Shown here: positions 16,322-25,511 of the stretch, in pieces | Numbering within the stretch: the first letter of the stretch is position 1 | Layout: each line of letters opens with the position of its first letter | NCBI GenBank assembly: GCA_008080595.1 | Contig: VIKI01000012.1 | Location: 32,735 to 85,228, forward strand | DNA length: 52,494 nucleotides | Reading direction: 5' to 3' | Source of the DNA: Comamonadaceae bacterium | GTDB lineage: Bacteria; Pseudomonadota; Gammaproteobacteria; Burkholderiales; Burkholderiaceae_C | Program-made: the position numbers and the translations under genes | The notes under the pieces: generated by a model | The model's input: the letters and a program-made list of their open reading frames with translations, nothing else | Database searches by the model: none | What the model was told of the DNA's origin: nothing

Positions 16322-18787
16322 TTAGGCCGCAACGCGGTTTGCGTTCAAATTCGGGCTCGCACGAGTCGCCCTGGCCACACGAGCATTCGGCCGCAACAAA
16401 AAGTGCGCCAGCGCCGGCAACAACACCAAGGCCCCCACCATGTTCCAGACAAACATGAAGGCCAGCAAAATGCCCATGTCGGCCTGGAACTTGATGGGCG
16501 AGAAAGCCCAGGTGCCCACCGCCAGCGCCAGGGTGATGCCGGTCAGCATCACCACCCGACCGGTGAATTGCAAGGCGTGCAGGTAAGCCGCAGACAGACT
16601 CTCTCCGGCCCGCAGTTGCGCCAGCATCACCGAGAGCACATACAGCGCGTAGTCCACGCCAATGCCGACGCCCAGCGCAATCACCGGCAGTGTGGCCACC
16701 TTGACCCCCATGCCAAAGCCGACCATCAGCGCCTCACACAAGATGGAAGTCAACACCAGCGGCAGCACCGCACACAGCACGGCCCGCCAGGAGCGGAAGG
16801 TGACCCAGCACAACAACAGCACCGCGCCGTAGACCCACAGCAGCATCTCGCGCATGGCTTTTTTGACCACAATGTTGGTGGCGGCATCAATCCCGGCCGA
16901 GCCTGCGGCCAGCATGAAGCGCACGTCTTTGTCCTGATTGGCGCTCATAAAAGCCTCAACCTCGCCCACCACGCGATCCAGCGTCTCGGCCTTGTGGTCT
17001 TTCAGGTAAACGTAAAGCGACAGGAAGGAGCAACCCTGGTTGAACAGCTCACGCGGCGCACGGGACTGCACGCCCCCCAGCGCACTGGCGTTGGGGAACA
17101 GCTCAAACCACTTCAGGTTGCCTTCGTTGTAGCCGACCATCGCCAGCTTGGACAAGGCGGCCATGGAGTTGGTCGATTCCACCCCTGGCAACTGCTCCAG
17201 TTGCCAGGCCAGGCGGTCCACCTTGGCCAGGGTGTCGTACTGGGTGCATTGGTCTTCAGGCGTGGCCACCATCACGGTCAGGATGTCGCTGCTGGCGGCG
17301 TAGTGCTGAGCCAGGTAGGCGTTGTCCTGGTTGTAGCGCGAGTCGGCACGCAACTCGGGCGCACCGGGGTCGAGGTCGCCAATTTTCAGGTTCAGGCTGA
17401 CGGCGTAGCCACCCACGGCCATCAGCAGGCTGACCACGATGGCCAGCATGGCCGGGCCACGCTGGGTGAACAAGTCCAGCAGCGACCACAAGCGGGTTTT
17501 GCGTTGCAACAGCGTGCCGGAGCGGGTGATGTCGTCGTGGTCGTCCAGCTCTTCCAGCCGCAGGCTGCGGCGTGCCGCTTTGGCCCCCACGCCCACATAG
17601 CTCAGCAAAATCGGCAGCAGCACCAGGTTGGTAAAAATCAGCACCGCCACACCAATGCTGGCAATGACGGCCAGGTCTTGAATCACCTGAATCTGGATGA
17701 TGGCCAGCACCGCAAAGCCCACCGCATCACACAGCAGCGCGGTGGCTCCAGCCACGATCAGGCGGCGAAAGGTGTAGCGGGCGGCCACCACCTTGTGTGT
17801 GCCCCGGCCAATGTCTTGCATGATGCCGTTCATCTTTTGCGCACCATGGCTCATGCCAATGGCAAACACCAGGAAGGGCACCAGCACCGAGTACGGATCG
17901 AGCTCGTAGTGGAACAGCGCCAGCAAGCCAAACTGCCAAACCACGGCGATCAATGAGCAGGCTACCACCAGCGAGGTGCTGCGGGCGCAGCGGGTGTAAC
18001 TGTAGAGCACAGCGGCGCAGATCACCAGCGCCAGGCCAAAGAACATCAGCACCTGTTGTAAACCTTCGATCAGGTCGCCCACCACTTTGGCAAAACCCAC
18101 CACGTGGATGCGCAGCTTGTCGTTCTGGTACTTGCTGCGCAGGGTTTCGATCTTGCGCGAGAGGTCACCATAGTCCAGCGCCTCGCCGGTCTTGGGGTTC
18201 TTGTCGAGCAACGGCACAAAGACGATGCTGGATTTGAAATCCCCCGCCACCAGTTGACCAATTTCACCGGAGCGCTCGACATTGGCACGCACTTCGGCCA
18301 GGGCGGCGGGCGAGCCGTCGTAGCTGTCACCAATGACGGTGTTGCCATCCAGGCCTTCTTCGGTCACGGCAATCCAGCGGGTGTTGCTGGTCCACAGCGA
18401 TTTCATGAAGGGGCGATCGACACCGGGCAGCAAAAAGATCTCGTCGTTGAGCTTTTGCAGCGTGTCGAGGTAGTCCTTGTCGAAGATCGACGCGCCAGTG
18501 GTTTCCACCACGATGCGCATGGCATTGCCTTGGCCCGCCAGATTGCCCTTGTTGGCCAGGTAGTTGGCAATGTAGGGGTGCTGGGTGGGGATGGTTTTCT
18601 CAAAGCTGGCGTTCAGCCGCAGGCTCAAGGCCTGCCAGCCCAGCAGCAGCGTGAGCACCAGGCACAAGGCCATGACCCAGGGGCGATGGTTGAAGAAGGC
18701 CCGCTCGACCGCGCTGCCACTGGCAGTGTCAAAGTCTTCGAGACGGGCGACCACCGGTTGCTGGTCTAGGGGGGAATCGGCGTGCAT
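16322..18787 (-). CDS. RND-superfamily (MMPL-type) transporter
   Basis: 821 residues. One N-terminal transmembrane helix (ALCLVLTLLLGWQAL, about 38-55) is followed by a ~170-residue periplasmic domain, a five-helix block (about 240-400) and the same pattern repeated in the second half (helices about 445-470 and 645-790). The GIGVDYALYVLSVML helix carries the conserved acidic residue of the proton path. It is the size of stand-alone MMPL/HpnN-type exporters and has no membrane-fusion or TolC partner next to it. In Proteobacteria this family often travels with DUF1302, DUF1329 and Ycf48-like genes, as here. Transport of a hydrophobic substrate across the envelope is inference. Confidence 0.87.
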   Translation of the reverse strand: MHADSPLDQQPVVARLEDFDTASGSAVERAFFNHRPWVMALCLVLTLLLGWQALSLRLNASFEKTIPTQHPYIANYLANKGNLAGQGNAMRIVVETTGASIFDKDYLDTLQKLNDEIFLLPGVDRPFMKSLWTSNTRWIAVTEEGLDGNTVIGDSYDGSPAALAEVRANVERSGEIGQLVAGDFKSSIVFVPLLDKNPKTGEALDYGDLSRKIETLRSKYQNDKLRIHVVGFAKVVGDLIEGLQQVLMFFGLALVICAAVLYSYTRCARSTSLVVACSLIAVVWQFGLLALFHYELDPYSVLVPFLVFAIGMSHGAQKMNGIMQDIGRGTHKVVAARYTFRRLIVAGATALLCDAVGFAVLAIIQIQVIQDLAVIASIGVAVLIFTNLVLLPILLSYVGVGAKAARRSLRLEELDDHDDITRSGTLLQRKTRLWSLLDLFTQRGPAMLAIVVSLLMAVGGYAVSLNLKIGDLDPGAPELRADSRYNQDNAYLAQHYAASSDILTVMVATPEDQCTQYDTLAKVDRLAWQLEQLPGVESTNSMAALSKLAMVGYNEGNLKWFELFPNASALGGVQSRAPRELFNQGCSFLSLYVYLKDHKAETLDRVVGEVEAFMSANQDKDVRFMLAAGSAGIDAATNIVVKKAMREMLLWVYGAVLLLCWVTFRSWRAVLCAVLPLVLTSILCEALMVGFGMGVKVATLPVIALGVGIGVDYALYVLSVMLAQLRAGESLSAAYLHALQFTGRVVMLTGITLALAVGTWAFSPIKFQADMGILLAFMFVWNMVGALVLLPALAHFLLRPNARVARATRASPNLNANRVAA

Positions 18788-18807
18788 TTTTGAAGGTTCC
18801 TTTGATT

Positions 18808-18852
18808 GCTATTATTAATGTAGCTGTTTACGCAATATTTATAAGGGCTACA
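18808..18852. repeat. Small Comamonadaceae-type dispersed repeat
   Basis: Inverted copy: GCTATTATTAATGTAGCTG followed by TTTACGCAAT...AAGGGCTACAGG. It sits between the Ycf48-like gene and the RND transporter gene. Confidence 0.5.
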
Positions 18853-18888
18853 GGTCTAAAAGATATGCAAAACTCAGCACCCTTGATC

Positions 18889-18915
18889 TGTAGGAGCGGC
18901 CGCAGCCGCGAAATC
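18889..18915. repeat. Half REP-like element
   Basis: TGTAGGAGCGG-CCGCAG-CCGCGAA: the left half of the 47-bp REP-like palindrome found at four other places in the window. Similar half copies lie near 25465-25490 and 46252-46275. Confidence 0.55.
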
Positions 18916-18961
18916 TGCTTTTTTTGATACGCATGCAGGCCGGGTCTCGCCCCGGCGGGCG

Positions 18962-18997
18962 ACTCACTTTTCTTTGCTTCGCCAAAGAAAAGTGAGT
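18962..18997. repeat. Dispersed hairpin repeat with perfect 15-bp arms
   Basis: ACTCACTTTTCTTTG and its exact reverse complement are separated by CTTCGC and preceded by a GC-rich CGGGTCTCGCCCCGGCGGGC segment. It resembles a hairpin that I know as a common dispersed repeat of Proteobacteria. It lies in the 283-bp gap between the RND and Ycf48-like genes and could attenuate readthrough. Confidence 0.75.
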
Positions 18998-19070
18998 GCG
19001 CAGCCGGGCGCACATCCCGGCATCCCCCCCGCATCCCATAACGTCTTGAGCAGTCAACACAATAGACAAC

Positions 19071-20171
19071 TCAAGGCAAAGCTTGCCGACGCAAACCGCG
19101 CAAGCTGGCATAAACCAGGTGGCGTTCATCAGCCAGGGCCAGGCCAGAAGCAGGCAAAGGCCCACCACTTGGCGCAACCCGGTTAAAGCTGATGCCGTCG
19201 TCGCGACTAAGCAGCAGCTCGCCGGTTTGGCTCAGCAGCGCCAGGGTGCCAGCGTTCAGCTCGGTGGCGGCGCTGATGGACATGGGCAAGCCGGTTTCCA
19301 GCTTGTCCCAGTGCTCACCCTGGTCGGTGCTGCGCACGGCGTTGCCACGCAGTCCATAGGCGATCAGGCTTCCCGAGCGTGCGCCCAGCAAACCGAAGAA
19401 GCTGCCTTTGTAGGGCGAAGCCAGGGCTGTGAAGCTGGCCCCCGCATCGTCCGACCTGAGCAGCAGGCCTTGCTCACCCACCACATAGAGCTTGCCCGCC
19501 ACATAACGCACACCGTAGAGGTGCAGACTCTTCGGGTTGGGCAGGCGTTGCAGGGCGGGTTGCCAGGTTTTGCCGCCATCACGGGTGGCAAAAGCCATGT
19601 TGTAGGCCCCTACCGCAAAGCCGTTTTGGGCATCGGCAAAGTCCAGGTCAAAGAAGGGCTTGTCGGGGCCTTCTTCGGCAAAACGTTGGGCGTTGCGCTG
19701 GGCTTTCTCGTCACTGAGTTCTTTGGCCGTGGCAGCTACCGCCGCAGCGGCTTGCTGCCCGTCAAGTTGTTTGACCCAGGTTTGACCGGCATCGTCGCTG
19801 CGCAGAATCACCCCCAGATGGCCCGCTGCCCAGCCGGTGCGCTCATTCACAAAACGCACACTGGTCAGCGTGACCCGCACCGGCACACTGGCTTGCTGCC
19901 AGTGTTCGCCCGCGTCGTCTGACAGCAGCACCGTGCCACGCTCGCCCACCGCCACCAGGCGCTTACCCACGCGGGCTACCGCCAGTGTGGCCGCACCCAG
20001 GGCCTTGGGGCTTTGCAAGGCGGGCTCGCTCAGCACCTTTTGCACGGCCGAACCTGCCGCCGCAGGCGCATCGGCCGCAGCAGTGGTTTGCGCAGCAGCC
20101 AAGCCACCCAGCGCCACAAGACACAGCGACACCACCCGGCGGCGGTGTGCCTGGATGCTTGCCGCCTTCAT
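19071..20171 (-). CDS. Ycf48/Hcf136-like BNR-repeat protein
   Basis: 366 residues from ATG 20171, chosen because a signal peptide follows (MKAASIQAHRRRVVSLCLVA, cleavage after ...AQTTAAADA); the frame upstream to 20285 only translates the repeat element. The mature protein is a beta-propeller with repeated GTVLLSDDAGEHWQ / VILRSDDAGQTWVK / FATRDGGKTWQP / LLLRSDDAGASF units, the Ycf48-type sialidase-like repeats. In heterotrophs such proteins are periplasmic and accompany RND/DUF1302/DUF1329 genes; their role is unknown. It is separated from the RND gene by 283 bp of repeats. Confidence 0.85.
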   Translation of the reverse strand: MKAASIQAHRRRVVSLCLVALGGLAAAQTTAAADAPAAAGSAVQKVLSEPALQSPKALGAATLAVARVGKRLVAVGERGTVLLSDDAGEHWQQASVPVRVTLTSVRFVNERTGWAAGHLGVILRSDDAGQTWVKQLDGQQAAAAVAATAKELSDEKAQRNAQRFAEEGPDKPFFDLDFADAQNGFAVGAYNMAFATRDGGKTWQPALQRLPNPKSLHLYGVRYVAGKLYVVGEQGLLLRSDDAGASFTALASPYKGSFFGLLGARSGSLIAYGLRGNAVRSTDQGEHWDKLETGLPMSISAATELNAGTLALLSQTGELLLSRDDGISFNRVAPSGGPLPASGLALADERHLVYASLRGLRRQALP

Positions 20172-20209
20172 CAGCGTGAGGCGTGATTCAAAGTGATGGC
20201 TTTTTGGCT

Positions 20210-21679
20210 TTACCCCCTCTCCCCGAGGGAGAGGGTTGGGGTGAGGGCCGCCTTGTCCAGACGTGCCGGAGATGCGAACAGCCAAACATCCACCCTCACC
20301 CTGCCCCTCTCCCAGAGGGAGAGGGAATGAATCCCCTCGTTGGCCAATTCTTCGGGGCTGAAGAAGCTGCGTTGCAGCGTGGGCAACACCTTCACCTGCA
20401 CCGGCAATTCATTGGTGGCCATGTTCAGGTAGTAGGCACCGGTTTGCAAGTCGTAACCACCCCAGAAGAAGTTGCCCAGCACGGCGGGAATGTCCGGCGC
20501 GGTGAGCGTCAGGGTGTAGTTGGTGCGCCACAGGTCGCCCTTGGCATCCCAGCCGTCAAACAGAATGATCTGCCAGCTGTCTTCGTCAATGTAGTACTTG
20601 CGTTTGGCGGCCACGTGGCGCTTGCCTGCGGCCAGTGTGGCTTCGACCTCCCACACGCGGTGCAGTTCCCAGCGCACTTGTGCCGGGTTGAGGGTGTTGG
20701 GGGTCACCAGGTCGGCCACTTTGGCCAGGGCCGCGCGGTTGTTGTTGTAGGGGATGTACAGCTCTTTCTTGCCGATCAGCTTCAGCTCGTGTTTGTCAAT
20801 CGGGCCAAACAGGTTGAAGGCTTCGTCAAACAGGCCAATGCCACTGGTCACCGCATCGGGCGTGTCGTAGCCGACCGAGGGAGCCTTGCGCACACGGCGC
20901 TGGCCCACCAGGTATTGCCACAGGCCGCGTGGGGCGCTGGCGTTGATGCCGTCGTGCGCCAGAATCGCTTCGCCAGATTTGGAGCCGGGCTCGCTCACCG
21001 TGAACTTGCCCAGGGAGTAGTAGCCGTCAAACTTGCTGGTGGCCAGATCAGGGTCGTTCCAGACCCGGCGGAAGGTTTGGGTGCCGCCGCTGGCCATGGT
21101 GCGCTTGCCGTCAGAGGTCATGACCCACACCCGCAATGGCGACTGGGTATTGACCCCGGTGAAGGCCAGGCGGTGGTTCAGGATGACCTCGTAGGCATCA
21201 TGGGGGATAGGAAAAGGAATGCCGCCCAACGCGCCTTCGATACCCAGCCCGTTATCGACCAGCTTGGCCTTGGTGGCGTTCTTGAGGGTATTGTCGTAGA
21301 AATACTGGGGTGCGGCGGCGGTGCGGTGAGTCGGGTAGACATCGATGCGGAAGTCGGGGTACTTCTTCATCAGCGCTTTCACACCGTCGGTCAGCTTGGC
21401 ATCGTATTGCGCCATGTTTTTGGCGTTGATGGACAGCACGGGTTTTTCACCAGGAAACAAGTCCGGGCGCGGGTCGCCATTTTTGTAGCCTGCTGGGGCC
21501 TTGGTCAGGCCACCTTCCCAGCTGGGGATGCTGCCGTCTTTGTTGGCGGCTTTTTCAGCGCCCAAAGGGGTCAGAGTGGTTTTCAACTTGGCGGCTTCGT
21601 CAGCTGAGACAGCGGCTTGTGCCAAGGGGGCGATGAACAGACCCGCAATGAGTGTGGTCAGAAGTGGTTTGCGATACAT
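20210..21679 (-). CDS. DUF1329 outer-membrane-associated protein
   Basis: 489 residues with a signal peptide (MYRKPLLTTLIAGLFIAPLA, cleavage after AQA). The mature N-terminus AVSADEAAKLKTTLTPLGAE and the GALGGIPFPIP, RRVWNDPD and SWQIILFDGWDAKGDLWR segments are typical of DUF1329, a LolA/LolB-like lipid-binding fold. The normal family end lies near the LPTLQRSFFSPEEL segment; the last ~40 residues (including SLSLWERGRVRV and TPTLSLGERG) are a translation of the palindromic repeat pair and are probably not functional. The gene follows DUF1302 by 26 bp, its usual partner. Confidence 0.87.
   Translation of the reverse strand: MYRKPLLTTLIAGLFIAPLAQAAVSADEAAKLKTTLTPLGAEKAANKDGSIPSWEGGLTKAPAGYKNGDPRPDLFPGEKPVLSINAKNMAQYDAKLTDGVKALMKKYPDFRIDVYPTHRTAAAPQYFYDNTLKNATKAKLVDNGLGIEGALGGIPFPIPHDAYEVILNHRLAFTGVNTQSPLRVWVMTSDGKRTMASGGTQTFRRVWNDPDLATSKFDGYYSLGKFTVSEPGSKSGEAILAHDGINASAPRGLWQYLVGQRRVRKAPSVGYDTPDAVTSGIGLFDEAFNLFGPIDKHELKLIGKKELYIPYNNNRAALAKVADLVTPNTLNPAQVRWELHRVWEVEATLAAGKRHVAAKRKYYIDEDSWQIILFDGWDAKGDLWRTNYTLTLTAPDIPAVLGNFFWGGYDLQTGAYYLNMATNELPVQVKVLPTLQRSFFSPEELANEGIHSLSLWERGRVRVDVWLFASPARLDKAALTPTLSLGERG
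20213..20325. repeat. Inverted pair of GGGAGAGGG-type palindromic repeats
   Basis: Unit A (20213-20247) contains CCCTCTCCCCGAGGGAGAGG then GTTGGGGTGAGGG; unit B (20291-20325) is the same kind of unit in reverse orientation (CACCCTCACCCTGCCCCTCT then CCCAGAGGGAGAGGG). The inverted doublet with a ~43-bp spacer resembles a REPIN/BIME. It overlaps the end of the DUF1329 gene. Confidence 0.75.
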
Positions 21680-21705
21680 ATAAATTCCGTTTCGATGAAT
21701 GGGGT

Positions 21706-23439
21706 TCAGAACGTGCGTGACACGGTGAAGGACAGGTTGGCGCGGTCTCTGAGGGTTTGACCAAAGGTGAGCTGGCGTGGTGAGCCGCTGCCTGCCACCA
21801 GGGTCTCGGTAAAGGTCTTGGCCGGGCCAAAAAAGTCGCTGTAGATCAGCGCAAAGTTCCAGGCGTTCTGGTACTTGCCCTTGATGCCGATGCTGAAGTC
21901 ACCCGCGCCTGAAACACCCCCAGCGAAGTTACCCACCGCTGAGGAGCGGCCACCAAAGTTGTAGCCCAGGCCGATGGGCACAGACAAGTCCAGCCCTGGC
22001 ATCACCTGGAAGTACTGTGGCTCAAACAGAACACGCAGCGCAAATGCATCCCGGGTGGTGTTGCGATCCAGGCCGCCCAGGCCAGCGCCGGCAAACGGCG
22101 CAAAAATGTCTTTGGTGACCGACAAGGTGCGGTTAAAAGCCAGCTCACCCAGCACCGCGCCGCCTTGCCACAGGGCATTGGGTTGCAACACATAGATGCC
22201 AGACACCTGCAAATGCGCGGTGCGGCCCACGGCAAAGCAGGGGTCAGCACTGGACGTGCCGCAGTTCAGGATCGGCCCCAGGCCCAGCACAGCGGGATCG
22301 CTGTTGAGTGGCGCGTTGTCACGGATCGAGCCTTCAACGGCCCAGTTCAACTGACCCAGCGACGAGGTGACGCTGGCCCCGTAGGTGCGAATGTCGCTGG
22401 CATAGGCGGTGTGCACATTGCCGTTGACAAAGTCGAATACCGGTGCGCCGGGAGTCTTGTCGTGGTACTTGGCGGCGTAAAAGCCAAACTCGTAGTCACT
22501 GCCAGTGGGGCTCCAGCGCAGTTGCACACCGCCCTGGCCGGAGTCCTTGGGCCGCAGATCCTTGTTGATGTCGTTGTTCAGCAGGATGGGGGCACCGGTG
22601 GCAGGATTGTTGCCAAAGTTGACCATGCCCGCGCCGATATAGTCCTGGTTCGAGAAGAAGCTGCCGACACCCGGAATCTTGCTGGGCCGCCATTTGAATT
22701 GGTAGTAGCCCCCCAATGACACACCTTCAGCCACTTGCAGCGAGCCCGAGATTTGCTCCACCGGCAGCAAAACTTCCTTGAACTGCCAGCCTGGCACCGA
22801 GACGATCTTGGCAATGTCCACCGGCCCTTGTGCATTGGCAATGCCGTTTTGCCCAAAGAACAGGCTCTCGCCCCATTGCAGCGTGTGTTTGCCCAGGCGT
22901 ACCGTGCCTTTCATGTTGCCCAGGTCACCCTTGGCATACATGAACGCATCAAGCACCTCGCCGCCCTGGCCATGCTGGTCGCGGGTGGCTTGCAAAAAGT
23001 CATTGGGGGCCTGGGTGGCAACCTTGTTGTTGGCCAATGGGTAAACACCACCGGTATTCACGCCACCTGCATAGACAGCAGTGCCTGCGTAATTGTTTTT
23101 GCGCAGATAGACCGCGTCATTCCAGGCGGTGGCACTGATGCGGCCACCGAAGTTTTTGCCGGTGACATCCAGCTCGGCCAGCAGGTCCCAACGGTTGGAG
23201 ATTTGGCCTTTCTGGAAGTTGTGATTGCCATCGTCTTCATTGATGCTACCGGGGTCTTGGGCGACATCAAAACGGGTCAGCGCAACCGAGGGGTCTTTCA
23301 GACGCACCGCAGTGCTGTACTTGGGGGTCAGATCGAGGCGAACCTTGATATCCGGGTTAGGTGTCTCGATGTCAAAGGCGTGGGCAGCGGGCAGCGCAAG
23401 CGCTACCGCAGCCGCCACCAGGGTACGGCGATGTTTCAT
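21706..23439 (-). CDS. DUF1302 outer-membrane beta-barrel protein
   Basis: 577 residues: signal peptide MKHRRTLVAAAVALALPAAHA, then a long chain of amphipathic strands ending in TVSRTF. The C-terminal phenylalanine and alternating pattern are those of an outer-membrane barrel. DUF1302 proteins are predicted porin-like channels, often next to DUF1329 and RND genes in clusters for hydrophobic or aromatic substrates. A role in letting aromatic alcohols through the outer membrane or in export is inference. It lies 48 bp downstream of the binding-protein gene. Confidence 0.87.
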   Translation of the reverse strand: MKHRRTLVAAAVALALPAAHAFDIETPNPDIKVRLDLTPKYSTAVRLKDPSVALTRFDVAQDPGSINEDDGNHNFQKGQISNRWDLLAELDVTGKNFGGRISATAWNDAVYLRKNNYAGTAVYAGGVNTGGVYPLANNKVATQAPNDFLQATRDQHGQGGEVLDAFMYAKGDLGNMKGTVRLGKHTLQWGESLFFGQNGIANAQGPVDIAKIVSVPGWQFKEVLLPVEQISGSLQVAEGVSLGGYYQFKWRPSKIPGVGSFFSNQDYIGAGMVNFGNNPATGAPILLNNDINKDLRPKDSGQGGVQLRWSPTGSDYEFGFYAAKYHDKTPGAPVFDFVNGNVHTAYASDIRTYGASVTSSLGQLNWAVEGSIRDNAPLNSDPAVLGLGPILNCGTSSADPCFAVGRTAHLQVSGIYVLQPNALWQGGAVLGELAFNRTLSVTKDIFAPFAGAGLGGLDRNTTRDAFALRVLFEPQYFQVMPGLDLSVPIGLGYNFGGRSSAVGNFAGGVSGAGDFSIGIKGKYQNAWNFALIYSDFFGPAKTFTETLVAGSGSPRQLTFGQTLRDRANLSFTVSRTF

Positions 23440-23487
23440 GGTTTTGTCTCCTAACGGGTTGAGTTATTGGTTTTCCATTGGCGTTTT

Positions 23488-24624
23488 TCAGCGTTGCAGC
23501 ACAAACTGCCCGCCTTCGATCTTCAGCATCACCACACCACGCTCGTCAAAGCCAATGTGGTCGGTGGGCGTGAAGTTGAGTACGCCATGCGAGATGACGA
23601 TGTCTTTTTCGCTCTCCAGCGCGTCACGCAGCGCCTGGCGGAATTCAGGTGACCCCGGCTTGGCTTTTTTCAGCGCCAGCGGCACGATGCGTTGCAGCAC
23701 TTTCAGCGCGTCGTTGGCGTGAGCGCCAAACTGGGTGCGCGAGTTGGCTCCGTGCAGTTTCTCGAAGGCAGTCACATACTCGGTCGCCACCGGTTTGATC
23801 GGGTTATTGGCCGCCAATTGCTCGGCCACCAGCACCGGCCCAGCGGGCAAAATCGCACCGTTCATGGCCTTGCCACCGACCCGAATCAGATCCGGCGAGG
23901 CCGCACCATGGGTCTGGTAGATCGGGCCACTCCAGCCGCGCTCACGCAGGTTGATCTGTGGCATGGCAGCGGCAGAACCGGCCCCGACAATCAGCACCGC
24001 ATCAGGTTTGGCCGCAACCGCCCGCAAGGCTTGCGAGGTGATGGCAGTGTCAGGCGGGGCGAAGCGTTCGGTGGAGACGATCTCCAGCCCGGCCTTTTTG
24101 GCTGAAGCCGTGAAGGCTTGCAACCACATCTCGCCATAACCTTCATTCCAGCCCAGGAAGGCCACCTTCTTCACCTTGTCAGCCACCATACGTTTGGCCA
24201 CGGCATCGGACATCAGCGACACCGGTTGCGGCAGTGGAAAAGTCCAGTCATCCTTGCCACCGGTGCGCGGCGCCGGGGCCAAAGCCAGTTGCACGGTGTG
24301 GGTTTCAGCCGCCACCGGGGCCATGGCCAGCACAGCAGGCACACCGGACGAGCCCAGCAGCAGATCGACCTGGCTTTCGGTGATGAAGCGGCGCGTGTTC
24401 TTGACGGCACTGATGGTGTCAGAGGCATCGTCAAGCACGATGAGCTTGATCTTTTCACCGGCAATACGCTCGGGCCAGAGCTCAAGTGAGGACTTGACCG
24501 GCAGCCCCAGAGAGGACAGTGGTCCGGTCAGTGACAGGTTCACGCCGATGTGGATGTCGGCCTGGGCTGCGCCTGCCAGTGCCAGCAGTGCCGCTACCAA
24601 GGTGATGCGAATGGTGTGCTTCAA
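23488..24624 (-). CDS. ABC transporter substrate-binding protein (Leu/Ile/Val-type), orphan
   Basis: 378 residues with signal peptide MKHTIRITLVAALLALAGAAQA. The mature protein begins DIHIGVNLSLTGPLSSLG, the standard opening of type I periplasmic binding proteins (LivK-like), followed by KLIVLDDASD and the AVRALNDA-like hinge segments of that family. No permease or ATPase gene is near, so it must work with transporters encoded elsewhere or as a sensor. Binding proteins of this type often capture aromatic acids or alcohols in lignin-monomer clusters; the ligand is not known here. Confidence 0.85.
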   Translation of the reverse strand: MKHTIRITLVAALLALAGAAQADIHIGVNLSLTGPLSSLGLPVKSSLELWPERIAGEKIKLIVLDDASDTISAVKNTRRFITESQVDLLLGSSGVPAVLAMAPVAAETHTVQLALAPAPRTGGKDDWTFPLPQPVSLMSDAVAKRMVADKVKKVAFLGWNEGYGEMWLQAFTASAKKAGLEIVSTERFAPPDTAITSQALRAVAAKPDAVLIVGAGSAAAMPQINLRERGWSGPIYQTHGAASPDLIRVGGKAMNGAILPAGPVLVAEQLAANNPIKPVATEYVTAFEKLHGANSRTQFGAHANDALKVLQRIVPLALKKAKPGSPEFRQALRDALESEKDIVISHGVLNFTPTDHIGFDERGVVMLKIEGGQFVLQR

Positions 24625-24660
24625 GAGGTCTCCTCGTTGTTTTTTTCAGGCTCTTGGGGC

Positions 24661-25428
24661 TTAGAGGTAAGTGGAGGCGATGCCACCATCCACCGGGATG
24701 TTGGCCCCGCTGACCCAGCGCGCTGCGTCGCTGCACAGCCAGGCAATCACCGGGGCAATCTCGTCGGCAAAGCCGGGGCGCAACATGCGTTTGGCATCGG
24801 CCTGCACCCGCTCTTGCCCGAGCATTTGCACAAAATCGCCCAGGATCGGCGTAAATACCGGGCCAGGTGCGACGCAATTCATACGCACGCCTTTTTCCAG
24901 AAACCATTTTTGTGACTGCACCGTGCTCCAGACAATCAGCGCCTCTTTGAAATACTGGTAGCAGGTCTCATGCGCCACCGGGTGCTCTTTGAGCCACTGC
25001 GCACCCGTCTCAAAGCCCTTGGTCGTGGCCAGTTCTTTGTGCAAGTCCAAACGCTTGGGCCATTCATAGCCCAGGATGGAAGATACGTTGACGATGCTGC
25101 CGCCGCGCGAAATACGCCCCAGCGCCTGCTCAGTCAGATGACGCAGGCCGAGGTAATTCACATTGGCCACCAGCTCACCCGAGGCCGTGCCGGGCACACC
25201 AGCCACGTTGCACAGCGCGTCGAACTGAGCAGGCAATTGCGCCACGGCGGCATCAATGGCCGCAGGGGAACTCAAGTCGGCCTTGACGAAACCGTCCAGG
25301 GTCAGACTGGGGTCATTGCGATCCACGCCAATGACTTTGGCCCCCTGGAAGCGGGCGAGTTTGGCCACCTCGGCGCCGATGCCGGACGAGGTGCCTGTGA
25401 TGACGATGGTTTTTCCTTGCAGACTCAT
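24661..25428 (-). CDS. calA: Coniferyl-alcohol-dehydrogenase-like SDR
   Basis: 255 residues, short-chain dehydrogenase. NAD site TGTSSGIG (about 12-19), CNVAG strand, catalytic Ser in NVSSILG and the YQYFK (YxxxK) pair. The insertion between Ser and Tyr (WPKRLDLHKELATTKG..) and the end (IPVDGGIASTYL) match what I know of CalA from Pseudomonas HR199 and the 3-alpha-hydroxysteroid dehydrogenase of Comamonas. Expected reaction: coniferyl alcohol to coniferyl aldehyde with NAD. The neighbouring aldehyde dehydrogenase gene would do the next step to ferulate. The assignment is by recalled similarity; a steroid or other alcohol substrate cannot be excluded. Confidence 0.75.
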   Translation of the reverse strand: MSLQGKTIVITGTSSGIGAEVAKLARFQGAKVIGVDRNDPSLTLDGFVKADLSSPAAIDAAVAQLPAQFDALCNVAGVPGTASGELVANVNYLGLRHLTEQALGRISRGGSIVNVSSILGYEWPKRLDLHKELATTKGFETGAQWLKEHPVAHETCYQYFKEALIVWSTVQSQKWFLEKGVRMNCVAPGPVFTPILGDFVQMLGQERVQADAKRMLRPGFADEIAPVIAWLCSDAARWVSGANIPVDGGIASTYL

Positions 25429-25511
25429 GGGGTGTCTCCTGTTTTGTGATGAAGTAAAAGGGATGAAATTCGCGGCTGCCGCCGCTCCTACGAGGGAGCG
25501 AGGCTACTAAC

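Noticed and set aside
16403-17956. A 517-codon open frame on the plus strand
   Set aside because: Antisense to the RND transporter; low-complexity His/Gln-rich composition and no motif.
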